The position numbers and the translations under genes are program-made. A stretch of DNA of 64,000 bases from Erwinia sp. S63 (lineage in GTDB: Bacteria > Pseudomonadota > Gammaproteobacteria > Enterobacterales > Enterobacteriaceae), in contig NZ_JACVUP010000002.1 of NCBI RefSeq assembly GCF_016625195.1, positions 124,001-188,000 of the forward strand, in the 5' to 3' direction. How positions within the stretch are numbered: position 1 is the stretch's first letter; each line of letters starts with the position of its first letter. The notes beneath the pieces are model-generated. The model saw nothing but the letters and a program-made list of their open reading frames with translations. It had not been told where the DNA came from and did no database searches. Of the stretch, positions 41,887-51,495 are shown in pieces.

Positions 41887-43413
41887 ATGTCAATTAAACG
41901 AAACGCCATCGCCAACTATGTTGGTCAGATTTACCTGACACTGTCGGGTATTCTGGTAGTACCGCTTTATATTCATCATTTGGGGATGGAAGCGTATGGT
42001 TTAGTCGGATTCTTTTCGATTCTGTTAACCTGGCTGCAATTGCTGGATGCCGGTGTATCCACCACCTTGATGCGTGAAGCGGCCCGCTATCGCGCTAATC
42101 AAGCTGAGTTTATCTGGTTCCCCTCGTTATTTGCTGCGCTGTCGAAATTCTTCCTGATTTCAACTGTGGTGCTGGTGGTCATCGGTTGGGTGGCAACGCC
42201 ATGGATTGCCCATCACTGGCTGGACGCCCAGCATCTGCCGTCCTCGGATGTGGTTATCGCAGTAGCAATTATGGTGATTACCGCGGCCATTCGCTGGCGG
42301 ACCAGCCCTTATCGCAGCGTTATCGTTGGCTTTGAACATCAGGTTTGGCTGAATGGCGTCAATCTGGTGATCGTCACACTGCGCACCTTTGGCGCCGTAC
42401 TGGTTATCCAGCTGTTCTCTAATCCAGTGTTGAGTTTCTTTATCTGGCAACTGTTGGTCTCGATTGCCGAAGCGGTGTGCCTGATTTACAAATGCTTCCA
42501 ACTGGTGCCGGCATCGGCGCGCAGGCAGAAGCATGAAAATCTTAAAGAAGTATTGAAGCCTTTTATTCGCTTTGCCCTTAGCGCGGCTTACGCCAGTGCA
42601 GTCTGGACCTTTATTTCCCAGATCGACCGTCTGGTGCTGTCAAAAACATTGCCGCTGAGTGAATACGGCTCCTTTACCGTGGTGGCCACGGCCGCAACTG
42701 GCATTATTTTGCTGAGCAGCCCGATTATGCAGGCCATCGTGCCGCGCATGACCGGGATGAAAACCAAAAAAGAGGGTGATGACCAGTCGCTCGTGCTGTA
42801 TCGCTATACCACCCAAGCGGTCGCTATCTTCATGGCCCCGCTCAGTATTACGATTGCCTGTTTCTCCGCGCCGCTGCTGTGGGCATGGACACAGAACCAG
42901 CAGGTGGTGAATGAGATGTCATTCGTGCTCAGTTTGTATGCGCTGGGTAGCGGGGTGCAGGCCATCTGCGGTTTGCTTTATCATCTGCAATACATCAACG
43001 GCAACCTTAAGCTCCACGTTAAAGGTTTCTCCTGTTTCGCCATTGTGCTGGTGCCACTCAACATCTTTGCCGCTCTCCATTTCGGTGCCCGCGGCACGGG
43101 CTGGCTGTGGTTAGGGCAAAATGTCTTCTATCTCTTCGGTTGGGCGTGGTTGGTGCATCGCCGTTTCGCGCCAGGCATCCATTTTACGTGGTTGACGCGT
43201 GACGTAATGTTGGTGTGGGTGGTGGCTGGCGTGATGGCCTGGCTCTGCTCGCTGTTGCCGATTAGCTGGGATCAAAATCGCTGGCTTAATATGCTGTGGC
43301 TTGGATTGTTTGGCATGGTGAATTTGGGCGTATGTTGTCTGCTACACAGTCTGGTGATTAAACGTCTGCATCTGCCGTTCAATAAAGGCTTTAATGTTGA
43401 GGAGAGAGAATGA
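41887..43413 (+). CDS. Polysaccharide flippase, Wzx/MOP-superfamily membrane protein
   Basis: Predicted polytopic inner-membrane transporter that would flip lipid-linked oligosaccharide. The 508-residue product starts MSIKRNAIANYVGQIYLTLSGI, typical of Wzx/PST proteins, and hydrophobic segments along the whole length suggest 12-14 helices (for example FFLISTVVLVVIGWV, VLVIQLFSNPVL, ITIACFSAPLLWAW). The motif HHLGMEAYGLVGFFSILLTW matches the conserved N-terminal region. The stop overlaps the next glycosyltransferase by four bases. Substrate unknown; a MATE-type drug exporter is less likely given the neighbours. Confidence 0.85.
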   Translation: MSIKRNAIANYVGQIYLTLSGILVVPLYIHHLGMEAYGLVGFFSILLTWLQLLDAGVSTTLMREAARYRANQAEFIWFPSLFAALSKFFLISTVVLVVIGWVATPWIAHHWLDAQHLPSSDVVIAVAIMVITAAIRWRTSPYRSVIVGFEHQVWLNGVNLVIVTLRTFGAVLVIQLFSNPVLSFFIWQLLVSIAEAVCLIYKCFQLVPASARRQKHENLKEVLKPFIRFALSAAYASAVWTFISQIDRLVLSKTLPLSEYGSFTVVATAATGIILLSSPIMQAIVPRMTGMKTKKEGDDQSLVLYRYTTQAVAIFMAPLSITIACFSAPLLWAWTQNQQVVNEMSFVLSLYALGSGVQAICGLLYHLQYINGNLKLHVKGFSCFAIVLVPLNIFAALHFGARGTGWLWLGQNVFYLFGWAWLVHRRFAPGIHFTWLTRDVMLVWVVAGVMAWLCSLLPISWDQNRWLNMLWLGLFGMVNLGVCCLLHSLVIKRLHLPFNKGFNVEERE

Positions 43414-44411
43414 GCGATCAGCGTACAAAAACGACCATCACGGTGATCATTCCAAACTGGAACTGTGCCCCCTGGCTGGAAGAAGCCATTGATTCGCTGG
43501 TGGGGCAATCTTCGCCGCCCGACCAGATTATTGTGATTGATGACGGATCTACCGATAACAGCGTGGAACTACTCCAGCAGCTGGCGAAACGCTATCCGCA
43601 AATGACATTGTTACAATCTCAGCGCGGTGGCGTAAGTGCTGCGCGTACGCGCGGACTGGAGATCGCCACGGGGGACTTCATCTACTTTATGGATGCAGAT
43701 GATTTCGTCGGTAAAACGCTGTTTGCTGATTTTCAACGGGCCAAAACGCAGCATCCAGAAATGGAATTATTCTGCTTTGGCGCCAAAATGTTTACTGATT
43801 TGCCGCTCGCCCAACGCCAGTATCAGCCGTTTCATCAGCGGAAGATGCAGGGGGCCTTCCCGGGGGGCAGCACAACGCTGCGCCACATGATGACCCATCA
43901 GTCAGCGCACCGCGTGTTATGGAGCAGCATCGTTTCACGCCATCTTATCGAACGCGTAGGCGTGACGTTTTTACCGATTCAAAACCATGAAGACGCTCCT
44001 TTTATGTTCGCGCTCTACATGCAGGCACAGGAAGTGGTGTTCTCTCACGAAAGCTATTACTACAAGCGGTTCATGGTGACCTCGCTCTCACAACGAAAAG
44101 CGACGTTTTCATGGGTGGAAAACTACTTTATTGCGCGAGGTAACAGCGAGAGCTTTATGCAGGCGTGGGGATTGGCTGCGGATGAGTGGTTACTCGATCG
44201 TTATTACGAACCCGTGATGTACGGTTGTTTGATCGAGATGCGTAAAAATGACATTGATGTCCCGCAGGAGTGGCATGTCACCATTGACCAACTGATACGC
44301 AAAGTGACGGGCGAAAGTAAACGCATGAAACTGCAGTGGTACTATCCCACGCTCTATAACGGCCTGAAGGCGAGTCGCAGCCTGCTGGCGCGTTATACCG
44401 GTAAGCGCTGA
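43410..44411 (+). CDS. GT2-family glycosyltransferase (accessory glycan locus, gene 3)
   Basis: Second GT-A transferase of the locus, 333 residues. ITVIIPNWNCAPWLEEAIDSL opens the fold, DDGSTDNS lies at 44-51, DxD motif MDADD at 94-98, and HEDAPF at 193-198 supplies the probable catalytic base; YYYKRFMVTSLSQ follows. It shares the block MELFCFGAKMF (119-128) with ELFCFNSQMF of gene 1. GAGGAGAGAG precedes the ATG, which overlaps the flippase stop, so translation is coupled. Specific sugar unknown. Confidence 0.85.
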   Translation: MSDQRTKTTITVIIPNWNCAPWLEEAIDSLVGQSSPPDQIIVIDDGSTDNSVELLQQLAKRYPQMTLLQSQRGGVSAARTRGLEIATGDFIYFMDADDFVGKTLFADFQRAKTQHPEMELFCFGAKMFTDLPLAQRQYQPFHQRKMQGAFPGGSTTLRHMMTHQSAHRVLWSSIVSRHLIERVGVTFLPIQNHEDAPFMFALYMQAQEVVFSHESYYYKRFMVTSLSQRKATFSWVENYFIARGNSESFMQAWGLAADEWLLDRYYEPVMYGCLIEMRKNDIDVPQEWHVTIDQLIRKVTGESKRMKLQWYYPTLYNGLKASRSLLARYTGKR

Positions 44412-44449
44412 TTTCGATCAACTCCGCATCACCTGATTAAATTTACTTT

Positions 44450-44487
44450 TGCGCCAGAGGCCTTTACCATTCTGGCGCACAAATTTT
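44450..44487 (+). terminator. Stem-loop between the glycan locus and pyrD
   Basis: TGCGCCAGA (44450-44458) and TCTGGCGCA (44471-44479) form a perfect 9-bp stem with a 12-base loop, followed by CAAATTTT. It could terminate the glycosyltransferase operon or belong to the pyrD promoter/leader, which in E. coli contains pyrimidine-sensitive structure. Confidence 0.6.
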
Positions 44488-44528
44488 CGTGCACCCGACG
44501 TCTTCGCTTCCGCCATTCAGGAGAGTGC

Positions 44529-45539
44529 ATGTTATATCCTATCGTCCGGCCGGCGCTGTTTAAGCTCGATCCAGAGCGTGCGCACGAACTCACCTTTCAA
44601 CAATTACGTTTTATCAGCGGAACGCCGCTGGAAGGACTGATTCGCCAGTCGCTGCCGTCACGTCCGGTGACTTGCATGGGATTAACCTTCCCGAATGCAC
44701 TTGGTCTTGCTGCGGGACTTGATAAAAACGCCGAATGCATTGACGCCTTTGGTGCAATGGGCTTTGGTTTTGTCGAAGTCGGTACCGTCACGCCTCGCCC
44801 ACAACCAGGCAATGATAAGCCGCGCATGTTCCGTCTGGTGGAAGCGGAAGGTATTATTAATCGCATGGGCTTTAATAATCACGGCGTCGATCACTTAGTC
44901 GAGAACGTTAAAAAAGCGCGCTTCAAAGGTGTCCTCGGTATCAATATTGGCAAAAATAAAGATACGCCAGTGGAGCAAGGCAAAGACGATTATCTGATCT
45001 GCATGGAAAAGGTGTATGCCCATGCCGGTTATATCGCCATCAATATTTCATCGCCAAACACGCCTGGATTACGCACGCTGCAATATGGCGAAGCGCTGGA
45101 CGATCTGCTTTCGGCGATCAAAATAAAACAAAAAGAGCTGCAAGAACGGCACCTTAAATATGTGCCGGTGGCGGTGAAGATCGCGCCGGATCTTTCTGAA
45201 GAGGAATTGATCCAGGTTGCTGACAGTTTAGTTAGGCATGAAATTGATGGTGTCATTGCCACCAATACCACGCTTGATCGTGCTTTAGTCGCCGGGCTTA
45301 AATATGCCGACGAGATGGGAGGATTAAGTGGTCGGCCGGTGCAGTCACGCAGCACCGAAGTGATTCGCCGCTTGTCGCAAGAGCTACAGGGCCGCTTACC
45401 AATTATTGGCGTCGGTGGCATTGATTCACTGGTTTCCGCTCGTGAAAAAATGGCCGCAGGGGCAACATTGGTGCAGATATACTCCGGCTTTATTTATAAA
45501 GGCCCAGGTTTAATTAAAGATATCGTGACCCACCTCTAA
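44529..45539 (+). CDS. pyrD: Dihydroorotate dehydrogenase (quinone) PyrD
   Basis: Class 2 membrane-associated flavoenzyme that oxidises dihydroorotate to orotate with quinone in pyrimidine synthesis. The 336-residue length equals E. coli. An amphipathic N-terminus ([21 protein letters not shown]), [30 protein letters not shown], the catalytic serine segment [12 protein letters not shown] and the FMN phosphate region [19 protein letters not shown] are present. AGGAGAG precedes the ATG. It ends the accessory interval and restores E. coli order. Confidence 0.99.
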   Translation: MLYPIVRPALFKLDPERAHELTFQQLRFISGTPLEGLIRQSLPSRPVTCMGLTFPNALGLAAGLDKNAECIDAFGAMGFGFVEVGTVTPRPQPGNDKPRMFRLVEAEGIINRMGFNNHGVDHLVENVKKARFKGVLGINIGKNKDTPVEQGKDDYLICMEKVYAHAGYIAINISSPNTPGLRTLQYGEALDDLLSAIKIKQKELQERHLKYVPVAVKIAPDLSEEELIQVADSLVRHEIDGVIATNTTLDRALVAGLKYADEMGGLSGRPVQSRSTEVIRRLSQELQGRLPIIGVGGIDSLVSAREKMAAGATLVQIYSGFIYKGPGLIKDIVTHL

Positions 45540-45688
45540 GACATTTCTCACTTTCCCGTGCCGGGGGGTTTATTTATCCCTTCGGCTCGTTTATATTTTG
45601 TCCTGCTGATGTTTTTTTCAGCTTTTCCTTAGAGCTTTATTTTTTCATTGAGCGCCATTTAGCGCAGCGATTAACCACAGGGCACATC

Positions 45689-46231
45689 ATGAAAATCAAA
45701 CCTGATGATAACTGGCGTTGGTATTTTGACGCAGAGCACGATCGTATGATGCTGGATTTGGCCGATGGCATGCTATTTCGTTCGCGCTTCTCGCGTAAAA
45801 TGCTGACACCGGATGCCTTTAATGTCAGCGGGTTTTGTGTCGATGATGCCGCGCTTTATTTTACCTTTGAAGAGCGTTGCCGACAGAGTGGATTAAAAGG
45901 CGACCAGCGCGCGGAATTAGTATTAAATGCATTAGTGGCGAGTCGTTTTTTAAAGCCGCTGATGCCAAAAAGCTGGCATTTCACCAGCCATGCCCAGAAC
46001 TGGCAACCCACATCAGGCGATATGGTGGCCGTGACGCTGGCCGATAGCGGCGAACAGGCGCAATTGCTGGTGGTTGAGAGCGGTGAAAATGCGGCGTTAT
46101 GTTTACTGGCGCAAAATGCACTTTCAGTCGCGGGTAAAGGCATGCAGTTAGGTGATGCGATCAAGATCATGAACGATCGTTTACGACCGCATCAGCAGGA
46201 ACAAAACGCCCACTTTGCGCGGGCGGTTTAA
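45689..46231 (+). CDS. zapC: Cell division protein ZapC
   Basis: FtsZ-ring stabilising protein found in enterobacteria. The 180-residue length equals E. coli; the start [24 protein letters not shown] and [24 protein letters not shown] match the family. Follows pyrD after 149 bases, as in E. coli. Convergent with ycbX, with only four bases between stop codons and no terminator hairpin visible. The SOS inhibitor of FtsZ, SulA, is also in this window. Confidence 0.96.
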   Translation: MKIKPDDNWRWYFDAEHDRMMLDLADGMLFRSRFSRKMLTPDAFNVSGFCVDDAALYFTFEERCRQSGLKGDQRAELVLNALVASRFLKPLMPKSWHFTSHAQNWQPTSGDMVAVTLADSGEQAQLLVVESGENAALCLLAQNALSVAGKGMQLGDAIKIMNDRLRPHQQEQNAHFARAV

Positions 46232-46235
46232 GCGT

Positions 46236-47345
46236 TTAAGCCAGAACAATATCGCCTGCGGGAATACAGCTACAGCTGAGAATGGTGCCATCCGCACGGA
46301 CTGCGCTTTTTTTCAACGCTTTCACTTCGCCCGATACCAGCGTCATCTTACAGCTACCGCATATCCCGGCACGACATGAATAGGGAATGCGAAAGCCCTG
46401 CATTTCCAGTTGTTCCAGCAGCACATTCTGGTTGTCGCCGGTGAATTCACTGCCCTGATAGCCGATGGTCACTTCGGCCTGTTGGCTGGCTGCCGGTTTG
46501 AGAGTTTCCACCACCACGCCCGCTCCGTAAGCGCGTGGTGTCTGACGAGCCAAAACTTTTAGCTCATCACCGACGCGGATCACGCCGCTGTTGCGGGCAA
46601 TCAAATTCAAACCGAAATCAATATCTCCGCTACCGTCCTGACCGCTGCGGAAACGTTGTAATGTGGCCAGTGGTTCACCTTCGGGATGTTTGCGACCGCT
46701 TTCGGTGCCAACGGTGGTGAATACGCAGCGGCTGCAGGGCTTGGGCATATCAAAAACAATCTCGCCGATTTTAACCTGTTTCCAGCTATCTTCATCCCAT
46801 GCCGGCGCGCCGCTGACCACCAGGTTGGGGCGGAATTGCTCAACGCGTACGCTGGCCGGGCAGCGCTGCTGCAGATCCTGCAGTGACGACATATTGACCA
46901 GCAGGAAGGGAAAGCCGTCAGCGAAACTCAGTGAGACCTTATCAAATTTTTTCACCCGTCGCGTGGGCGCGACCCCGGTCCAGCGTAATTGCACCGGACG
47001 CGGAAAGAATTCACTCAGCCAATCATTTATTTCTGCCGGAGCAATATGCGAGGTGAAATGATTTCCCCACACTTCAGTGGGTGACAATTGTGCCGTGAAA
47101 TCGCTGAAGCGAATTAACGCCTGACTGCCATCAGGGGCATTTAAAAATAAGCCATCAGGTAACAGCGCAGGAGTGAAACGCACCATGTCCGGGTACTGTC
47201 GCGCAGTAATAAAAGTGCCGTCCAGTTCGGTCACCATGAAGATGCGATCAAACGCCAGACCACTCTCCAGCACCTGTGCATGAGACAGTTGCAAACCGCG
47301 CATAGATTTGACCGGATGAATATAGAGGCGAGAAAGCGTAATCAT
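46236..47345 (-). CDS. ycbX: MOSC domain 2Fe-2S protein YcbX
   Basis: Molybdenum-cofactor-dependent hydroxylamine reductase that detoxifies N-hydroxylated base analogues in E. coli. The 369-residue length equals E. coli. Domains are a MOSC N-terminal beta-barrel ([19 protein letters not shown]), the MOSC domain with cofactor cysteine in [10 protein letters not shown], and a C-terminal ferredoxin-like domain with [11 protein letters not shown] and LSCSCIP for a 2Fe-2S cluster. Divergent from rlmKL. Confidence 0.95.
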   Translation of the reverse strand: MITLSRLYIHPVKSMRGLQLSHAQVLESGLAFDRIFMVTELDGTFITARQYPDMVRFTPALLPDGLFLNAPDGSQALIRFSDFTAQLSPTEVWGNHFTSHIAPAEINDWLSEFFPRPVQLRWTGVAPTRRVKKFDKVSLSFADGFPFLLVNMSSLQDLQQRCPASVRVEQFRPNLVVSGAPAWDEDSWKQVKIGEIVFDMPKPCSRCVFTTVGTESGRKHPEGEPLATLQRFRSGQDGSGDIDFGLNLIARNSGVIRVGDELKVLARQTPRAYGAGVVVETLKPAASQQAEVTIGYQGSEFTGDNQNVLLEQLEMQGFRIPYSCRAGICGSCKMTLVSGEVKALKKSAVRADGTILSCSCIPAGDIVLA

Positions 47346-47379
47346 CGAAACTCCAACAGGACAAAAAGAAGCTAACTTT

Positions 47380-47407
47380 ATGACATAGGACGCTGATTCG
47401 CTATAAT
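47380..47407 (+). promoter_or_regulatory. Promoter upstream of rlmKL
   Basis: ATGACA (47380-47385) and TATAAT (47402-47407) with a 16-base spacer, 35 bases before the rlmKL start. A near-consensus sigma-70 promoter for the rlmKL-uup-pqiABC run. Confidence 0.6.
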
Positions 47408-47442
47408 GCGCAACAATTTTAGCAAGAGTAAAAAGTGACGAT

Positions 47443-49560
47443 ATGAATTCTCTGTTTGCCAGTACGGCGCGTGGGCTCGAAGAGCTGTTAAAAACTGAGC
47501 TGGACGCGCTGGGTGCGCAGGATTTGCAGGTGGTGCAGGGCGGCGTCCACTTCCGAGCCGACGACCGTGTGATGTACCAAAGCCTGCTGTGGAGCCGACT
47601 GGCTTCGCGTATTTTGCTGCCGCTGGGAGAATTTGGCGTCTGGAGCGATCTCGATCTCTATGTGGGTGCGCAGAGCATTCCCTGGACTGAGATGTTCGAC
47701 AGCAATACCAGCTTTGCCATCCACTTTAGCGGCACCAATGAGGTGATCCGTAACAGCCAGTTCGGCGCGTTGCGTATTAAAGATGCGATCGTTGACAGCT
47801 TTACGCGCCAGAACCTGGAGCGTCCGAGCGTGGATCGTGAACAACCGGGCATTCGTATTAATGCGTGGCTGAATAAAGATCGTGTCAGCATCGCGCTGGA
47901 TCTGAGCGGCGATGCGCTGCATCAGCGTGGCTACCGCCAGCAAACGGGACAGGCGCCGCTGAAGGAAACGCTGGCGGCGGCGATTGTGATGCGTTCTGGC
48001 TGGGAGAGCAGCACACCGCTGATCGATCCTATGTGTGGTTCCGGTACGCTGTTGCTGGAAGCGGCGTTGATCGCCACCGATCGTGCGCCTGGCCTGTTAC
48101 GTACCCATTGGGGCTTCAATCGCTGGAAAAACCATAATCAGGCGGTGTGGCAAGAAGTACATGGCGAAGCAAAAGAGCGTGCGCGTGTGGGTACCGCTGC
48201 CGCAACGGCGCGCTTCTATGGATACGATAATGACAGCCGCGTGCTGGAATCGGCGCGTGCTAATGCGCGTCGTGCCGGGGTGTTCGAACTGTTCACCTTT
48301 GCGCAGCAGGATGTGATTAAGCTGAAGAATCCGCTGGCGGGCCAGGAGATCACCGGCACCGTGCTGAGCAACCCGCCTTACGGCGAACGTCTGGAAAGCG
48401 AACCGGCGTTGATTGCGTTGCACAGCCTGCTGGGACGCATCATGAAGCAGCAGTTCGGCGGCTGGAATCTTTCGCTGTTCAGTGCTTCACCGGAACTGCT
48501 GAGCTGTTTGCAGCTGCGTGCCGATCGCCAGTTCAAAGCCAAAAACGGCCCACTGGAATGTGTGCAGAAAAACTATCAGCTGGCCGCGACCAGCGGTGAA
48601 GGCAGTGCGCAGATTGCCGAAGACTTTGCCAACCGTCTGCGTAAGAACATCAAGAAGCTGGAAAAGTGGGCGAAGCAGTCCAACATTGAATGCTATCGCC
48701 TGTATGATGCCGACCTGCCAGAATACAACGTCGCGGTAGACCGTTACGGCGACTGGGTGGTGATTCAGGAGTATGCACCACCGAAAACCGTGGATGCCAA
48801 TAAAGCGCGTCAGCGTCTGTTCGATGTGATCAGCGCCACCCTGAGCGTGCTGGAGATCCCGGCCAATCGGCTGGTGATGAAAACTCGCGAGCGCCAGAAA
48901 GGCAAAAACCAATATCAAAAACTGGGCGAGAAGGGCGACTTCTTCGAAGTGCAGGAGTTTGACGCGCGTCTGCTGGTGAATCTGACCGATTATCTCGACA
49001 CCGGTTTGTTCCTTGATCACCGTCTGGCGCGTCAGATGCTGGGCAAAATGAGCGCGGGTAAAGATTTCCTGAACCTTTTTGCTTACACCGGTACCGCCAG
49101 TGTGCACGCGGGATTAGGCGGCGCGAAAACCACCACCACCGTGGATATGTCGCGTACCTATCTGGAATGGGCCGAGCGCAACCTGCGTCTTAATGGTCTG
49201 ACCGGACGTCAGCATCGACTGATGCACGCCGATTGCCTGAGCTGGCTGCGTGACAGTGACGAACAATTTGATTTGATCTTCATCGATCCGCCGACGTTCT
49301 CGAACTCCAAACGGATGGAAGACGATTTTGACGTGCAGCGTGACCACATGATGCTGATGCAGAATCTGAAACGTCTGCTGCGTCGCGGTGGCACCATTAT
49401 GTTCTCGAATAACAAGCGCGGCTTCAAAATGGACCTCGACGGCTTAGCCGGTCTCGGTCTGCAGGCGCAGGAAATTACCCAAAAAACGTTGTCGCAAGAT
49501 TTCGCACGCAACCGTCAAATTCACAACTGCTGGCTGGTTAGCCACGCCGGTAAGGAATAA
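47443..49560 (+). CDS. rlmL: 23S rRNA m2G2445/m7G2069 methyltransferase RlmKL
   Basis: Fused bifunctional rRNA methyltransferase. The 705-residue product (E. coli 702) has an N-terminal THUMP domain (about residues 45-155), an RlmL-type methyltransferase with [15 protein letters not shown] and NPPYGER near residue 308, and a C-terminal RlmK-type methyltransferase with [19 protein letters not shown] and [11 protein letters not shown] near 615. Five bases separate it from uup. Confidence 0.97.
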   Translation: MNSLFASTARGLEELLKTELDALGAQDLQVVQGGVHFRADDRVMYQSLLWSRLASRILLPLGEFGVWSDLDLYVGAQSIPWTEMFDSNTSFAIHFSGTNEVIRNSQFGALRIKDAIVDSFTRQNLERPSVDREQPGIRINAWLNKDRVSIALDLSGDALHQRGYRQQTGQAPLKETLAAAIVMRSGWESSTPLIDPMCGSGTLLLEAALIATDRAPGLLRTHWGFNRWKNHNQAVWQEVHGEAKERARVGTAAATARFYGYDNDSRVLESARANARRAGVFELFTFAQQDVIKLKNPLAGQEITGTVLSNPPYGERLESEPALIALHSLLGRIMKQQFGGWNLSLFSASPELLSCLQLRADRQFKAKNGPLECVQKNYQLAATSGEGSAQIAEDFANRLRKNIKKLEKWAKQSNIECYRLYDADLPEYNVAVDRYGDWVVIQEYAPPKTVDANKARQRLFDVISATLSVLEIPANRLVMKTRERQKGKNQYQKLGEKGDFFEVQEFDARLLVNLTDYLDTGLFLDHRLARQMLGKMSAGKDFLNLFAYTGTASVHAGLGGAKTTTTVDMSRTYLEWAERNLRLNGLTGRQHRLMHADCLSWLRDSDEQFDLIFIDPPTFSNSKRMEDDFDVQRDHMMLMQNLKRLLRRGGTIMFSNNKRGFKMDLDGLAGLGLQAQEITQKTLSQDFARNRQIHNCWLVSHAGKE

Positions 49561-49565
49561 GTTTT

Positions 49566-51479
49566 ATGTCACTGATCAGTATCCATGGCGCTTACCTCTC
49601 ATTCAGCGATGCGCCGCTGTTGGATAACACCGAACTGCACATCGAAGAGGGCGAACGCGTCTGTCTGGTGGGCCGTAACGGTGCCGGTAAATCCACATTA
49701 ATGAAAATCATCAACGGCGAACAACCGCTGGATGATGGACGCATTATTTACGAACAAGATTTGGTTGTGGCACGTCTGCAACAGGATCCACCGCGCAATA
49801 TCACCGGTTCAGTCTACGATTTCGTGGCGGAAGGCGTTGCAGAGCAGGCTGAGCATCTGAAAGCCTATCACGCGATTTCCCATCTGGTGATGGAAGATCC
49901 AAGCGAGAAAAACCTCAACGAGATGGGCCGTCTGCAAACCATTCTGGACCATCAGAATTTGTGGCAGCTGGACAGCCGTATCAATGACGTGTTGCAGCAG
50001 ATTGGTCTGGAAGCCGATACCGAGCTTTCCTCGCTTTCCGGCGGCTGGCTGCGTAAAGCCGCGCTGGGCCGTGCGCTGGTAAGCAACCCACGCGTGTTGA
50101 TGCTTGATGAACCGACTAACCACCTCGATATCGAAACCATCGACTGGCTGGAAACCTTCCTCAAAACCTTCACCGGCAGCATCGTGTTTATCTCGCACGA
50201 TCGTTCGTTTATCCGCAACATGGCGACGCGTATCGTCGATCTTGACCGCGGTAAGCTGGTCTCCTGGCCGGGCAACTACGACCTGTATCTCACCGGTAAA
50301 GAAGAAGCGTTGCGCGTGGAAGAGATGCAGAACGCTGAGTTTGACCGCAAATTAGCGCAGGAAGAAGTCTGGATCCGCCAAGGCATCAAAGCGCGCCGTA
50401 CGCGTAATGAAGGCCGTGTGCGTGCGCTGAAAGCCTTACGTAACGAGCGTTCAGAACGCCGCGAAGTGATGGGCAAAGCCAACATGCAGGTCGGCGAAGC
50501 GGCTCGCTCAGGCAAGATTGTGTTTGAGATGGAAAACGTCAACTACAGCGTTGATGGCAAAACGCTGGTGCGTGATTTCTCCACTCAGGTGCAGCGCGGC
50601 GATAAAATCGCTCTGATTGGTCCGAACGGCTGTGGTAAAACCACCTTACTGCGTCTGATGCTGGATGAGTTAAAAGCGGACAGCGGCCGTGTGCATTGCG
50701 GGACTAAGCTGGAGATCGCTTATTTCGATCAGCACCGTGCTGAGTTGGATCCGGATCGCACCGTGATGGATAACCTCGCGGAAGGTAAGCAGGAAGTGAT
50801 GGTCAACGGTAAACCACGCCATGTGCTGGGTTATCTGCAGGACTTCCTGTTCCATCCAAAACGTGCGATGACGCCTGTACGTGCATTATCCGGTGGTGAG
50901 CGTAACCGCCTGCTGCTGGCACGTCTGTTCCTGAAACCCAGCAACCTGTTGATTCTCGATGAACCGACCAACGACCTCGACGTGGAAACGCTGGAGCTGC
51001 TGGAAGAGCTGGTGGATGGTTATCAGGGCACCGTCATGCTGGTGAGCCACGACCGTCAATTCGTCGATAACACCGTGACCGAATGCTGGATCTTTGAAGG
51101 CAACGGTGAGATTGGTGCCTTTGTGGGCGGCTATCACGATGCGCAGTTGCAGCGTAGCGCCTATAAGCAAACCAAGTCCGCTACGGTGAAAACCGCATCC
51201 GCAGCGCCTAAGGCAGCTGATAAAAGTAATGAGCCAAAACGTAGCGCGAACAAACTCAGCTATAACCTGACGCGTGAACTGGAACAGCTGCCGCAAAAAC
51301 TGGAGCAACTGGAAACACGTATCGGCGAACTGCAGGCGAAAATGAGCCATCCAGACTTTTTCAGCCAGCCGCACGACAAAACTCAACCGGTTCTGGATGC
51401 GTTAGCGCAGACTGAAAAAGAGCTGGAAGTGGCGTTTGAGCGCTGGGAAGAGTTGGAAGCGCTGAAAAACGGCGCGTAA
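49566..51479 (+). CDS. uup: ABCF ATPase Uup
   Basis: Soluble ABC-F protein acting on ribosomes and limiting precise transposon excision; no membrane segments. The 637-residue product (E. coli 635) has two nucleotide-binding domains: Walker A GRNGAGKST near residue 36 and GPNGCGKTT near 353; signatures LSGGWLRKAALGRAL and LSGGERNRLLLARL; and Walker B MLDEPTNHLD and ILDEPTNDLD. After a Lys/Ala-rich linker, a C-terminal coiled coil (LTRELEQLPQKLEQLETRI) is the DNA-binding tail of Uup. Confidence 0.97.
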   Translation: MSLISIHGAYLSFSDAPLLDNTELHIEEGERVCLVGRNGAGKSTLMKIINGEQPLDDGRIIYEQDLVVARLQQDPPRNITGSVYDFVAEGVAEQAEHLKAYHAISHLVMEDPSEKNLNEMGRLQTILDHQNLWQLDSRINDVLQQIGLEADTELSSLSGGWLRKAALGRALVSNPRVLMLDEPTNHLDIETIDWLETFLKTFTGSIVFISHDRSFIRNMATRIVDLDRGKLVSWPGNYDLYLTGKEEALRVEEMQNAEFDRKLAQEEVWIRQGIKARRTRNEGRVRALKALRNERSERREVMGKANMQVGEAARSGKIVFEMENVNYSVDGKTLVRDFSTQVQRGDKIALIGPNGCGKTTLLRLMLDELKADSGRVHCGTKLEIAYFDQHRAELDPDRTVMDNLAEGKQEVMVNGKPRHVLGYLQDFLFHPKRAMTPVRALSGGERNRLLLARLFLKPSNLLILDEPTNDLDVETLELLEELVDGYQGTVMLVSHDRQFVDNTVTECWIFEGNGEIGAFVGGYHDAQLQRSAYKQTKSATVKTASAAPKAADKSNEPKRSANKLSYNLTRELEQLPQKLEQLETRIGELQAKMSHPDFFSQPHDKTQPVLDALAQTEKELEVAFERWEELEALKNGA

Positions 51480-51495
51480 CACAGAGGAAGTCAGT

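Noticed and set aside
41705-41938. 77-codon frame before the flippase
   Set aside because: It overlaps the flippase start in another frame, has no hydrophobic or domain pattern and no convincing ribosome site.
44412-44528. PurR operator before pyrD
   Set aside because: No ACGCAAACGTTTGCGT-like sequence is visible, unlike what I recall for E. coli.
48487-49107. 206-codon antisense frame within rlmKL
   Set aside because: A shadow of the conserved rlmKL coding strand without independent support.
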